From positions 124,001 through 188,000 of the forward strand of contig JARLHA010000008.1 of NCBI GenBank assembly GCA_031292485.1: a DNA stretch of 64,000 nucleotides, given 5' to 3'. Positions 55,278 through 64,000 of the stretch are shown piece by piece. The notes beneath the pieces are model-generated. The model saw only the letters and a program-made list of their open reading frames with translations. It did no database searches and had not been told where the DNA came from. This stretch comes from Mucilaginibacter sp. GTDB lineage: Bacteria > Bacteroidota > Bacteroidia > Sphingobacteriales > Sphingobacteriaceae. The position numbers and the translations under genes were made by a program. Position 1 is the first letter of the stretch, and each line of letters starts with the position of its first letter.

Positions 55278-58274
55278 ATGCAGATGAAAATAAAATTATT
55301 GACCTTCCTTTTTCTTTTGACCGGATTTGCTGCTTATTCACAAGAAGTTCTATATACAAATTGCCCCAATTGCTGGTTGCCGGATTCATTAGGGAATCAC
55401 CGGGTTGTTCTGGAATTTAATGGAACGGGTAAAATAGCTAAAGCCCTTATTAATTGGAGAAGGCGCGATATCAACCCGCAAAATAAACGCATCATTATTG
55501 AAGATGGCACAACACACCAAAAAATAACTAATACAAAAACCGGCAGGTTAAACCGGGAATACGGCGAAATTTATTTTGAACCGGTTTCGGGAAAAGGTAT
55601 TTACTATGTGTATTACATGCCCTATAAAAATGAAGGGCGTTCCAATTATCCAAAAGGCGTTTATTTGAAACCGGAAAATACTGCTTCCGCTGATTGGTTG
55701 AATGTCGCAGCTGGTAATAGTGATATACAATCCGCCACGGTAAAAGAATTTCAATCCATCGATGCATTTAATAGTTTTTACCCGATGGAGATTATTGCCA
55801 CTAAGGACGAAACCAATCAGTTAATTGAAAAACACAAAGCTGATAAATTCCTGGTTTTTCCTGAAGACAGGCTGAATTCCATCAGGATGGAAAACGATTT
55901 GCCTGAACGGTGGATAAATCGCGGGCCGCGGGATAATTTTACAGGAGAAGCAGCAAGGGGAGAAAATTTTACCTTTCAGTTAGGTATTTACGCGCTGCAA
56001 AACCTTGATGAGGTTAAAATTAAATTCAGCGATCTTACTTCATCAACCGGTCACCAAATAGCAGCTCAAAATCTTTTTTGTATCAATACAAATGGTATTG
56101 CCTATGACGCGACACCCCTCATTAAAACTGTAAATGTAGCAGCAGGTAAAATACAGGCCATGTGGTGCGGAATTGATGTGCCAAAAGATGCTGTCCCGGC
56201 GAACTATGCCGGCAAAGCCACTATTATAATTAACGGTGAACCCGCAAAAGAAATTCAATTGTCCATCACGGTAAATAATACCATATTAGCCGACGGCGGT
56301 GTAAATGAACCCTGGAAAATGACGAGGTTGAAGTGGCTAAACTCAACCATGGCGCAACAGAATACCGTAATTGCGCCTTACATACCGCTTATTGTTAAAG
56401 ATCATACCATCAGTTTACTGGGAAGAAAAGTGGAGATCAATAACGACGGTTTCCCACAACAAATACAAACATTTTTCACACAGGAGATGACGGGCTATTC
56501 AAAACTGCCCAATAATTTATTAACAGAGGCCATCCATTTTCATTTTACCAAATTGGCAGACGGTAAAAATATGATCCTGAAGAACCAGGGCGTAAAATTT
56601 ACCAAAACCGAACCCGGCACAGTGCAGTGGACAGCAACCAGCGGTAATGATACCTTACAAATGGAGGTAACGGCATCACTGGAGTTTGACGGCTTTATAG
56701 CCTATACTGTAAAAGTAAAAGCCCTGCAGGATGTTGATTTAAAGGATATTACTATGCACATCCCTTTTACAAAGGACGTTGCTAAATATATGATGGGCCT
56801 GGGCCAGAAAGGCGGCTATCGCCCTGAAAACTTTGAATGGAAATGGGATGTTACCCATAAAAATCAGGATGGCGCCTGGATCGGCAATGTAAATGCAGGG
56901 CTTCAATATTCGCTTCGCGACGAAAAATATGTCCGGCCTTTAAATACAAACTTTTATTTGCAGAAACCTTTAATATTGCCTTCATCCTGGGGAAATGAGA
57001 ACAAAGGCGGAATTAAAGTATCCGGGGTAGGTAATTCTATTCTTGCCAACAATTACAGCGGCGAAAGGAAAATGGCCAAGGGCGAAGTATTGTACTACAA
57101 CTTCAATTTGCTCATCACGCCTTTTCATCCTGTTAATACCGATTTTCAGTGGGCTACCCGGTTTTATCATGCCTATAAGCCTGTCGATACCATTAAAGAA
57201 ACAGGCGCTACAGTTATAAATATACATCATGGTACGGCGATAAACCCTTATATCAATTACCCTTTTATTGCATGGAAAAAAATGAAAGCGTATGATGATT
57301 CTGCCCATGCGGAAGGCTTAAAGGTAAAAATTTACAATACCATCCGCGAACTCTCCAACCATGCCTATGAAACGTTTGCATTGCGGAGCCTGGGCCACGA
57401 AATTTATTCGCCGGGTAAAGGCGGCGGATTTAGCTGGCTGCAGGAGCACCTGGGCGATGATTATATCGCCGCATGGTTTGTCCCTGAAATGAAAGATGCT
57501 GCAATTATTAACAGCGGCATGAACCGCTGGCATAATTATTACGTGGAAGGAATGAACTGGCTAACTCAAAATGTTGGTATCGACGGCATTTATTTAGACG
57601 ATGTTGCCTTTGACCGGGTTACCATGAAACGGATCAAGCGGGTACTGACTGCAGATAGGCATCCCGGGATCATAGACCTGCACTCAGCCAACCAGTACAA
57701 TAAAAACGACGGGTTTAATAACAGCGCCAATTTGTATATGGAGCATTTTCCGTACCTGAACCGCTTATGGTTTGGCGAATATTTTGATTATGAAAAAAAC
57801 TCCCCGGATTTTTTCCTGACCGAAGTAAGCGGCATCCCCTTTGGGCTGATGGGCGAGATGTTACAGGGCGGGGGCAACCCCTGGCGGGGTATGGTGTATG
57901 GCATGACAAACCGCATGCCCTGGAGCGATAACGCCGATCCGCGCCCTATATGGAAAGTATGGGACGATTTCGGGATGAAAGGCACCCGGATGATCGGCTA
58001 CTGGGTAGATGCTAACCCGGTGAAAACAGGTAACGATAAGGTTTTGGCCACCATTTACAAAAAGGAAGGAACAACCCTGGTTTCTCTGGCCAGTTGGGCA
58101 GAAAACGATACCCAAATTGTATTGAAAGTTGACTGGAGGAAATTAGGTATCGATCCGTCAAAAGCGACGATCACCGCGCCCGAAATCAAAAACTTTCAGC
58201 CCGGGAAAACTTTTGGCTTAAATGAAAAAATACCTGTTGAAAAAGGTAAGGGTTGGCTGTTGATTATTAAGTAA
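55278..58274 (+). CDS. Exported glycoside hydrolase-like protein (DUF6067/GH123-like)
   Basis: A 998-residue protein with signal peptide (MQMKIKLLTFLFLLTGFAAYS). Residues about 25-300 are beta-sandwich regions; residues about 330-650 resemble the GH123/DUF6067 accessory part (YMMGLGQKGGYRPENFEWKW); residues about 650-900 form the barrel domain with GIYLDDVAFDRVTMKRIKRV, HPGIIDLHSANQYN and SGIPFGLMGEMLQGGG, where IYLDDVAFDR has the acidic pair expected at the active site. It probably removes sugars from host or plant glycans. It sits between two other carbohydrate-enzyme genes, so the whole region looks like a glycan-processing neighbourhood. Confidence 0.7.
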   Translation: MQMKIKLLTFLFLLTGFAAYSQEVLYTNCPNCWLPDSLGNHRVVLEFNGTGKIAKALINWRRRDINPQNKRIIIEDGTTHQKITNTKTGRLNREYGEIYFEPVSGKGIYYVYYMPYKNEGRSNYPKGVYLKPENTASADWLNVAAGNSDIQSATVKEFQSIDAFNSFYPMEIIATKDETNQLIEKHKADKFLVFPEDRLNSIRMENDLPERWINRGPRDNFTGEAARGENFTFQLGIYALQNLDEVKIKFSDLTSSTGHQIAAQNLFCINTNGIAYDATPLIKTVNVAAGKIQAMWCGIDVPKDAVPANYAGKATIIINGEPAKEIQLSITVNNTILADGGVNEPWKMTRLKWLNSTMAQQNTVIAPYIPLIVKDHTISLLGRKVEINNDGFPQQIQTFFTQEMTGYSKLPNNLLTEAIHFHFTKLADGKNMILKNQGVKFTKTEPGTVQWTATSGNDTLQMEVTASLEFDGFIAYTVKVKALQDVDLKDITMHIPFTKDVAKYMMGLGQKGGYRPENFEWKWDVTHKNQDGAWIGNVNAGLQYSLRDEKYVRPLNTNFYLQKPLILPSSWGNENKGGIKVSGVGNSILANNYSGERKMAKGEVLYYNFNLLITPFHPVNTDFQWATRFYHAYKPVDTIKETGATVINIHHGTAINPYINYPFIAWKKMKAYDDSAHAEGLKVKIYNTIRELSNHAYETFALRSLGHEIYSPGKGGGFSWLQEHLGDDYIAAWFVPEMKDAAIINSGMNRWHNYYVEGMNWLTQNVGIDGIYLDDVAFDRVTMKRIKRVLTADRHPGIIDLHSANQYNKNDGFNNSANLYMEHFPYLNRLWFGEYFDYEKNSPDFFLTEVSGIPFGLMGEMLQGGGNPWRGMVYGMTNRMPWSDNADPRPIWKVWDDFGMKGTRMIGYWVDANPVKTGNDKVLATIYKKEGTTLVSLASWAENDTQIVLKVDWRKLGIDPSKATITAPEIKNFQPGKTFGLNEKIPVEKGKGWLLIIK

Positions 58275-58374
58275 GGTTTTTCCCGCAGACTGCAATTTGC
58301 AATGTGCCGGTAAAGGTATTGCCATTTGCCTGCAATGCATTTAGTGCGCCACGGGATAAGAAAATTACTAATCT

Positions 58375-58692
58375 TTATATCAGGAAAACCAAACCAAATA
58401 ATATAAGCATAACGGCAATAATAAAAAAGACGACCGATATGCCGTAAAATGTAGTCCACCGCAGCCAGTTTAAAAATTGCTTTCCCATTTGCACAACGGG
58501 GTCGTCCGTTTCACTTATAACCAGGTAACTGTTTTTAAAGTTCGCCTCTGCATTGGTCCTTTTATCTTCGGCATACCGGAAGCGCCCGGGATCAAGATAG
58601 GCATGGCAATGCGGGCATTTTTCATCTATTTTATTGGTCCATTTGCTCCACTCGCCGCAAACAGGACACTTGATTTCACTAACCTGACTCAT
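58375..58692 (-). CDS. Zinc-ribbon membrane protein
   Basis: A 105-residue protein with a CPVC...CPHC zinc ribbon at Cys9, Cys12, Cys26 and Cys29 and a long hydrophobic C-terminal segment (about 76-104), probably one or two membrane helices. The ribbon faces the cytoplasm if the C-terminus is anchored. It is a single gene of unknown role. Confidence 0.75.
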   Translation of the reverse strand: MSQVSEIKCPVCGEWSKWTNKIDEKCPHCHAYLDPGRFRYAEDKRTNAEANFKNSYLVISETDDPVVQMGKQFLNWLRWTTFYGISVVFFIIAVMLILFGLVFLI

Positions 58693-58999
58693 AATATATT
58701 TGTATGTTAAATAATTGAAGTCGTAAAGGATGTAAAAACGCTAAGCGTATATTAAAATTAAATAAAAATAACCGGGAAAACAAAGGCTCTGTGGAAGAAT
58801 TTATTTTCACACTACAGAAGGCGAAGGATGCCGGCTGCTATAGTTAATACATTTCTGCAATAATATAATGTCATTTATTTTTGTATGTTTCAACACATTA
58901 TAGTTTATACTTGAAGCTGTGCTTGCTGATGAAATAGATTTTAACTATATTGAGGTTTCAAGTGGACGAAAATGTTTAAATTAATTACGAATAACGATT

Positions 59000-61603
59000 A
59001 TGGAATATACACGCCTGTCCAAACCGCATAGCGACAGGAAATGGAAAGTATGGGGTCCATATCTTTCAGAACGTCAATGGGGTACGGTTAGGGAAGATTA
59101 CAGCCCTAACGGAAATACATGGAGCTATATCAACCACGACCTGGCACGGAGTTACGCCTACCGCTGGGGCGAGGACGGCATTGCCGGGTTTTGCGACATT
59201 GAACAGGTATTATGCCTGGCGCCTGTATTTTGGAATGGTAAGGATACGATTTTAAAAGAAAGGCTTTTTGGTTTAACTAACCAGGAAGGCAACCATGGCG
59301 AAGATGTAAAGGAACTCTATTTCCATCTCGACTCTTCGCCTACACATGCTTATTGTAAATACCTTTACAAATATCCCCAGGTAGCGTTCCCCTATATGGA
59401 ACTGCTGCAAAAAAACCAAAAAGACCGTTTAAGCCCTGAATTTGAAATACTGGATACGACCGCTTTTAACGACAATCGCTATTTTGATTGCGTGGTTGAA
59501 TATGCAAAAGCGGGCACACAGGATATTTTGATGAAAATTACGGTCCACAACCGTGGGCCTGAAGCGGCTGCCATTCATGTGCTGCCGCATTTATGGTTCC
59601 GTAACTTCTGGAGGCATAATCCCCGGTATACCAGTCCTCAAATTACTTCGCTGTCAGGCAATTGTTTGCAGACCTATTCAATCCGGAATGGTAGTTATTA
59701 TTTTTACCACGAGGACGGCGAACAGCTTTTTTGCGAAAATGAAACCAATAGCGAGCGGATTTTTCATAAGCCGAACGTAACGCCTTTTGTAAAAGACGGG
59801 ATTAACGACTATGTCGTCAACCGCCAAGATACCATCAACCCCAAAAAAACAGGCACCAAAGCGGCCATTTGGTTGCAGGCCGATGTGCCGCCGGGTGCCT
59901 CCAAAACATTTAAGGTAAGGCTAAGCACCGGGCAACTGGAAGATCCCTGGACTGATTTTGACGGAATTTTTGAAACACGCCTGGCAGAAACAGACAGCTA
60001 TTACAAAAAGATAGCGCCAGCTGCTTTATCAAAAAAACAAAAAGGCTTATTACGAAGCACCCTGAGCGGCTTATTATGGGGCAAACAGTTTTATTACTTC
60101 GACGTATATAAATGGCTGTTTGGTGAGCCGCATGAAAAACAATTGCCGCGCAACTTTCAGCGTAATTACGACTGGCAGCATTTAACCTGCCGTAATATCA
60201 TCTCGATGCCGGATAAGTGGGAGTATCCCTGGTTTGCCGCCTGGGACCTGGCTTTCCATGCCGCAACATTCGTCCATATCGACCCGGAATTTGCCAAGCA
60301 GCAATTGCTGGTGATCCTGAGGGAATATTATATGCACCCCAATGGGCAGATCCCGGCTTATGAATGGAATTTCAGTGATGTAAACCCTCCCGTGCATGCC
60401 TGGAGTGTTTGGTATGTGTATGAGGCCGACAAAAAGAAAACAGGCGTATCCGACTGGGACTTCCTCGAGCGGTCGTTTCAAAAGCTGCTGATGAACTTTA
60501 CCTGGTGGGTAAATCAAAAAGATGCCAATGGGACCGATATTTTTGAAGGCGGTTTCCTGGGGCTGGATAATATCGGTGTGTTCGACCGAAACTACATGCC
60601 CCCGGGCATTAAAAAGCTGCAACAGGCCGATGCCACCAGCTGGATGGCGATGTATGCCATCAATATGCTGCGCATTTCGCTGGAGCTGGCACAGCATAAC
60701 CTGGCCTATGAAGAATCGGCCGCCAAATTTTTCCGCCATTTTTTAAATATCGGCTGGGCCATGCACCATGTCGGCAAAAGAGAAATGTCTTTGTGGGACG
60801 AAGAAGACGCCTTTTATTATGATGCCATCCAATTTGAAAACGGCGCCAGCGAGCGTTTGAAAGTCCGTTCACTGGTGGGTATCATCCCCTTGCTGGCGGT
60901 TGAAATAATGAACATCGATCTGTTTAAAAAACTGACCGAATTTAATGCCCGGTTGGGCAGCATCAAACGCACCCGGCCCGATTTAACCAAAGTAATTTCG
61001 GACATTGAAAAGAAAAATAAGGACGGCAACTACCTCTTCGCCATTATGGTGGGCGACCGCCTGGAGCATTTATTGAAAAGGCTTTTGGACGAGGATGAAT
61101 TTCTTTCCGATTACGGCATCCGTTCCTTATCCAAATGTTACCAGGACAAGCCTTTTGTATTTGGTTATAAAGGAAGCGAATACAGCATCCGGTATGAACC
61201 CGGCGAAAGTTCCAGCTCCATGTTCGGCGGTAATTCCAACTGGCGCGGGCCCATATGGCTGCCCATTAATTATTTGATCATCAATTCGCTGCGGAAGTAT
61301 TATGAATATTATGGCGATGACTATACCTATGAATTTCCGGCACGGTCGGGTAATAAACTAACGCTGAAGCAAATCGCCAACGAATTAACCAAAAGGCTGT
61401 TAACCATATTTGAGAAAAATGAGGAAGGGGCCTACCAGTACCATTCCAGCACCCAGGAGCAATGGACAGACGAACATTTTAAAGAACATCATTTATTTTA
61501 TGAATTCTTTAACGGCGATACCGGCCAGGGCCTGGGCGCTTCGCACCAAACCGGCTGGACAGCGTTGATCGCTAATTTGTTGCTGGAGATGGATGAGGGG
61601 TAG
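59000..61603 (+). CDS. GH63-like glucosidase
   Basis: An 867-residue protein without signal peptide, probably cytoplasmic. It matches the bacterial glucosidase branch of GH63: an N-terminal beta-sandwich (to about 330), then an (alpha/alpha)6 barrel with NYDWQHLTCRNIISMPDKWE, YPWFAAWDLAFHA, EWNFSDVNPPVHAW, EGGFLGLDNIGVFDR, and FGGNSNWRGPIWLP and FYEFFNGDTGQGLGASHQTGW near the end. The acidic residues of WAAWD-like FAAWD and the terminal GDTG/QTGWT block are intact. It hydrolyses alpha-glucosides, possibly trehalose- or mannosylglycerate-related compounds; the substrate is not determined. Confidence 0.88.
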   Translation: MEYTRLSKPHSDRKWKVWGPYLSERQWGTVREDYSPNGNTWSYINHDLARSYAYRWGEDGIAGFCDIEQVLCLAPVFWNGKDTILKERLFGLTNQEGNHGEDVKELYFHLDSSPTHAYCKYLYKYPQVAFPYMELLQKNQKDRLSPEFEILDTTAFNDNRYFDCVVEYAKAGTQDILMKITVHNRGPEAAAIHVLPHLWFRNFWRHNPRYTSPQITSLSGNCLQTYSIRNGSYYFYHEDGEQLFCENETNSERIFHKPNVTPFVKDGINDYVVNRQDTINPKKTGTKAAIWLQADVPPGASKTFKVRLSTGQLEDPWTDFDGIFETRLAETDSYYKKIAPAALSKKQKGLLRSTLSGLLWGKQFYYFDVYKWLFGEPHEKQLPRNFQRNYDWQHLTCRNIISMPDKWEYPWFAAWDLAFHAATFVHIDPEFAKQQLLVILREYYMHPNGQIPAYEWNFSDVNPPVHAWSVWYVYEADKKKTGVSDWDFLERSFQKLLMNFTWWVNQKDANGTDIFEGGFLGLDNIGVFDRNYMPPGIKKLQQADATSWMAMYAINMLRISLELAQHNLAYEESAAKFFRHFLNIGWAMHHVGKREMSLWDEEDAFYYDAIQFENGASERLKVRSLVGIIPLLAVEIMNIDLFKKLTEFNARLGSIKRTRPDLTKVISDIEKKNKDGNYLFAIMVGDRLEHLLKRLLDEDEFLSDYGIRSLSKCYQDKPFVFGYKGSEYSIRYEPGESSSSMFGGNSNWRGPIWLPINYLIINSLRKYYEYYGDDYTYEFPARSGNKLTLKQIANELTKRLLTIFEKNEEGAYQYHSSTQEQWTDEHFKEHHLFYEFFNGDTGQGLGASHQTGWTALIANLLLEMDEG

Positions 61604-61934
61604 GGGGATTTAACATAGATGCAGGCATAGATGTTTGAAGTTAGAAAGATTGGAGTTTTACACGAAAGGCAGCTGGATACGGGTTTGTGGGTTCGGCACA
61701 TGAATATTGGTATAGCAGCGCCAATCCTGAAAGCCCATTAAAGATAATTTATTAATAAAGAATTTAAGCGGCACGCTTAAATTAAAATGTGTCCAAGCGG
61801 CACGCTTGGACAGGCGGATAGGGCTGGGATAAAACAACAAAATCGGATGTCCCTAAATTCCAACTATGGATAACCATGCCCACATACTACTTCTCCATAG
61901 CCGTTTAAAACAGGTCAGCAACGATAAGTCCGGT
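61604..61934. other. Intergenic region with two nested palindromes
   Basis: No gene. TTTAAGCGGCACGCTTAAA (61763-61781) and TCCAAGCGGCACGCTTGGA (61792-61810) are two hairpins that share the core AAGCGGCACGCTT but have compensating outer stems, so pairing is conserved while flanks differ. Confidence 0.8.
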
Positions 61935-62633
61935 TCATATCCTGATGATATCAGTTATTTCCCCGGGCCGGGAAATTTTCTGATCTACCTTATTCGTCAG
62001 GATCCTTTCAATTTGGTTGAGTTGTTCGGTGCTTAAAGCCTTTAAATTTTCCTGGCTGATGATGGTATTGTTGATTTGGATATAGTTGTTCTGCTCGTTT
62101 ACCACAGTGGTTTGCGTTTTATGGAGTTCGCCAACCATTTCGAAATAGAGCCTGGCGGCCCGCATATCGCCGCTGCTGGCATATTTAAAAACGTTGGCCA
62201 GTATTTTGGGGGCCATAAATTTAAACTGTTCCATTTGTGCTATAAATTCGGGTTGTGCTTTGTAGGCGGCAAAATGTTTGTTAATGGTTTGCCTGCTGAG
62301 GCCGGTTTCTTCGGCGATGGCGCTTTTTGAGGGCATAAGGCCATGATGCCGCATCAACCTGGCAACGGCATCGCTGATCATGAGGTGGTTATATTCCCAA
62401 ATGCTGCTTTTTGTAGCGGCGGGGATAATCAGGTCTATTTTATCCAGAAAGATATCCCTTTCGGCGCCTTTTAATTTGGCCAGGGTTTGGGTGGTGGTTC
62501 GCTCAAGGCATTGGCGTTCGGCCGGGCTCAAGTCTTCAATATCTTTCAGGGTAATCTTTGTGAGCGCCAGGAGGCGGTCAGCTTTTTGCTGCACGGCAGT
62601 GCAACCTGTTAAAGTGGTGGTTTGGGAAGTCAT
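61935..62633 (-). CDS. Helix-turn-helix protein, possibly phage-derived
   Basis: A 232-residue, almost fully helical protein without signal peptide. Residues about 102-122 (SKSAIAEETGLSRQTINKHF) form a classical HTH. An upstream region (15-75) and a downstream helical region (VFKYASSGDMRAARLYFEMV) resemble the layout of small-terminase-like or resident HTH proteins. I cannot name the family. It lies next to the tmRNA gene, a common integration site, so it may be a relic of an integrated element. Confidence 0.7.
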   Translation of the reverse strand: MTSQTTTLTGCTAVQQKADRLLALTKITLKDIEDLSPAERQCLERTTTQTLAKLKGAERDIFLDKIDLIIPAATKSSIWEYNHLMISDAVARLMRHHGLMPSKSAIAEETGLSRQTINKHFAAYKAQPEFIAQMEQFKFMAPKILANVFKYASSGDMRAARLYFEMVGELHKTQTTVVNEQNNYIQINNTIISQENLKALSTEQLNQIERILTNKVDQKISRPGEITDIIRI

Positions 62634-62870
62634 AACGATTTTTTTGGGAAGAGAAAGTAAAGGTACGAAAAGTATATTTAAAATACTAATTTAATTAGTA
62701 AATAATATTACAAAAGTGTAAACCCGCTATTTTATTAAGTGCTTGAATAACAAATGTTTATCGCTTAGTAATTTGAAAAACTGTAAACCTTGTGTAAACC
62801 ATATCAGGGTGTTTATTTTGTTTTAGGGCAGTCCTGCGGCTGTGTAAATCCAGCCGAATGCGGTAAATGC

Positions 62871-62903
62871 AAAAAGCCCTCAGAAACTAATCTGAGGGCT
62901 TTT
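62871..62903. terminator. Terminator hairpin
   Basis: AAAAGCCCTCAGA pairs with TCTGAGGGCTTTT around AACTAA, T-runs on both strands. Confidence 0.75.
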
Positions 62904-62922
62904 AAGTGGAGCCGGAGGAATT
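62904..62922. repeat. Decayed copy of the tmRNA 3' end
   Basis: AAGTGGAGCCGGAGGAATT matches AAGTGGACCCGGAGGGATT at 63064-63082, the terminal bases of the tmRNA gene, at 17 of 19 positions. Confidence 0.5.
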
Positions 62923-62996
62923 ATTTTAAATGATCGCCTCCTAACCCGTGAAGGGAATCAAAGCAGAGCCGCTATCGCGGCTTGCATCTCTCACAA

Positions 62997-63032
62997 AACA
63001 CAAAAACCTGAAATTATTCAGGTTTTTGTGTT
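62997..63032 (-). terminator. tmRNA terminator
   Basis: A perfect 16-bp stem (AACACAAAAACCTGAA / TTCAGGTTTTTGTGTT) lies just beyond the tmRNA 3' end on its strand. Confidence 0.8.
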
Positions 63033-63066
63033 CCGTTCGATCTGCATTCCTGCTTTGATCATCAAG

Positions 63067-63430
63067 TGGACCCGGAGGGATTCGAACCCTCGTCCAAACA
63101 TGGTATAAGGTAAGCTTTCTACATGCTTAGCGCTGTTTATTTGTAGGGAAGGGGAAGGTCAGTTGCACACCTGTACCGTCTTCCTTAGGTGCTTTGTTTC
63201 GCCCGCTACGCGCACCTTAAGCAGGCTAGTTTCATCTTTCGATGCCCCGGTTGCCGGCCCGATGAAACGGAAAACCGGCGGGACAAAAGCTGGGTAATTC
63301 TAAATTAAGCAGCTAAGGCGTAGTTATTTTCGCCATTTGTGGTTTTGAGTGTTCAGATTATAGCGCTAATTCACCCAACGCGCTGCATGCTTACCTACTT
63401 ATCTCCATCCTGTCAATTCCGGTCGAGCCC
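63067..63430 (-). ncRNA. ssrA: Transfer-messenger RNA (tmRNA)
   Basis: On the minus strand the RNA starts GGGCTCGACCGGAATTGACA at 63430 and ends with a T-arm (GAGGGTTCGAATCCCTC) and acceptor strand CGGGTCCA at 63067; GGGCUCG pairs with CGGGUCC over seven positions, with two G-U pairs. The tag frame (complement of about 63305-63340) reads NGENNYALAA followed by TAA, typical of Bacteroidota tags. The CCA end is not encoded. A promoter -7 TATCTTTG lies at complement 63486-63493, about 56 bases upstream, so the precursor needs 5' trimming. tmRNA with SmpB rescues stalled ribosomes. Confidence 0.95.
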
Positions 63431-63437
63431 ATTTTTT

Positions 63438-63655
63438 GGAGTTGGCAGTTATTAGTTGCCAGTTTGCAGTATATTGATAAGGGTACAAAGATACAGAAAA
63501 GTTTGCAGTTGGCGGTTTGTAGTTTGCTTTTTTGCTGCCATCTTAAAACTGCCTACCGAAGTTTACTTCGAACGGAAACTACCTGCCAACTGCCCAATGT
63601 AAACTGCAAACTAAAGCTACCTGCCAACTGCCAACTGCTCACTGTCAACTCGCCT
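63438..63655. repeat. Interspersed AGTTGGCAGTT / AACTGCCAACT repeats
   Basis: Many imperfect copies of CAGTTGGCAGTTTGCAGT-like units in both orientations (e.g. near 63440-63470, 63500-63525, 63585-63650). They form a large imperfect inverted repeat between the tmRNA promoter and the aminotransferase stop, and supply the last codons of the aminotransferase. Confidence 0.8.
63486..63493 (-). promoter_or_regulatory. -7 element of the tmRNA promoter
   Basis: TATCTTTG on the minus strand matches TAnnTTTG and lies about 56 bases upstream of the mature tmRNA 5' end. The -33 element is unclear. Confidence 0.5.
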
Positions 63656-64000
63656 ACCCGGATAAACCTTTAACCCTTCATCCAGGCATATCATCGCTTT
63701 TTCAATATCTTCAATATTTAAAACGTATGCCAATCTTACTTCGTCGGTTCCGGCGCCGGGCGTGCTGTAAAAACCGGTTGCCGGCGCCATCATTACCGTT
63801 TGGTTATTATGGCTAAAACTTTCCAGCATCCACTGGCAAAATTTATCCGCATCGTCAATCGGTAATTTGGCTACGACATAGAAGGCTCCCCCCGGGTTGG
63901 GGCAAAAAACGCCTTCCATTTTATTAAGGGCCTCAACAATAGCATTCCTGCGGTTGGTGTATTCCTTGTTTACTGCGGTAAAATATTCATCAGGGGTATC
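63617..64000 (-). CDS. PLP-dependent aminotransferase (class I/II), C-terminal part, runs off window
   Basis: About 127 C-terminal residues on the minus strand, continuing beyond 64000. YFTAVNKEYTNRRNAIVEAL and CPNPGGAFYVVAKLPIDDAD, then TGFYSTPGAGTDEVRLAYVL match the small domain of aspartate/alanine-type aminotransferases; the Arg in DEVRLAY binds the substrate carboxylate. The PLP lysine lies outside the window. The last residues (VDSEQLAVGR) come from the interspersed repeat, so the natural C-terminus was probably extended or replaced by the repeat. Confidence 0.85.
   Translation of the reverse strand, partial: DTPDEYFTAVNKEYTNRRNAIVEALNKMEGVFCPNPGGAFYVVAKLPIDDADKFCQWMLESFSHNNQTVMMAPATGFYSTPGAGTDEVRLAYVLNIEDIEKAMICLDEGLKVYPGRRVDSEQLAVGR

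Noticed and set aside
62904..62950. tRNA gene next to the tmRNA
   Set aside because: Only about 19 bases resemble an acceptor/T-arm end and no cloverleaf can be formed.

Overview
The window looks like chromosomal DNA of a Sphingobacteriaceae-type Bacteroidota, most likely close to Mucilaginibacter or Pedobacter. The evidence is a SusC/SusD pair, several TonB-dependent receptor and SPII lipoprotein genes, Bacteroidota-style TAnnTTTG promoter elements, and a tmRNA whose tag ends in NYALAA. Species cannot be fixed from sequence reading alone.

Layout. 0-6 kb is housekeeping: the start of lepA (minus), an OmpA-type lipid/peptidoglycan-associated protein, an orphan membrane histidine kinase and clpB. 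6.4-11.1 kb is a SusC/SusD uptake pair without a neighbouring glycosidase. 11.3-18 kb is mixed: a YXWGXW-repeat secreted protein, a truncated GntP permease fused tightly to an intact glycerate kinase, a DUF4397 lipoprotein, a papain-like protein without signal peptide, a 9-bp tandem repeat and a sugar/H+ symporter. 18.3-23.4 kb is a probable phosphate-scavenging unit (TonB receptor, beta-helix lipoprotein, Tat-exported acid phosphatase-like enzyme). 23.5-32.2 kb is accessory: a relic ABC-2 permease, a DUF4403 lipoprotein, a membrane protein and a phospholipase-D-like protein each preceded by a copy of the same ~122-bp regulatory repeat, a secreted beta-barrel-like protein, a TlpA thioredoxin and a NimA-like flavoprotein.

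The most unusual part is 32.7-54.3 kb: ten co-directional genes headed by a 3,223-residue protein, followed by three large conserved-looking proteins of 508, 317 and 1,218 residues, an Ig/kelch protein of 686 residues, four proteins built from one shared small beta module, and a final 161-residue protein with a PD-(D/E)XK nuclease-like motif. None of the ten has a recognisable signal peptide although most look beta-rich. The block is bracketed by an exact 15-bp direct repeat that touches the first start codon and the last stop codon, and lies directly beside the decapitated 3' end of a GH92 mannosidase gene. I read it as a transferable module encoding a large protein assembly of unknown function; no tail sheath, tube, baseplate or secretion ATPase was recognised.

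54.5-61.6 kb is a carbohydrate-enzyme neighbourhood (GH92 remnant, DUF6067/GH123-like protein, GH63-like glucosidase, a zinc-ribbon membrane protein). 61.9-64 kb holds an HTH protein, palindromic repeats, the tmRNA gene with its terminator, a short decayed copy of the tmRNA 3' end, interspersed repeats and the 3' end of an aminotransferase gene that runs off the window.
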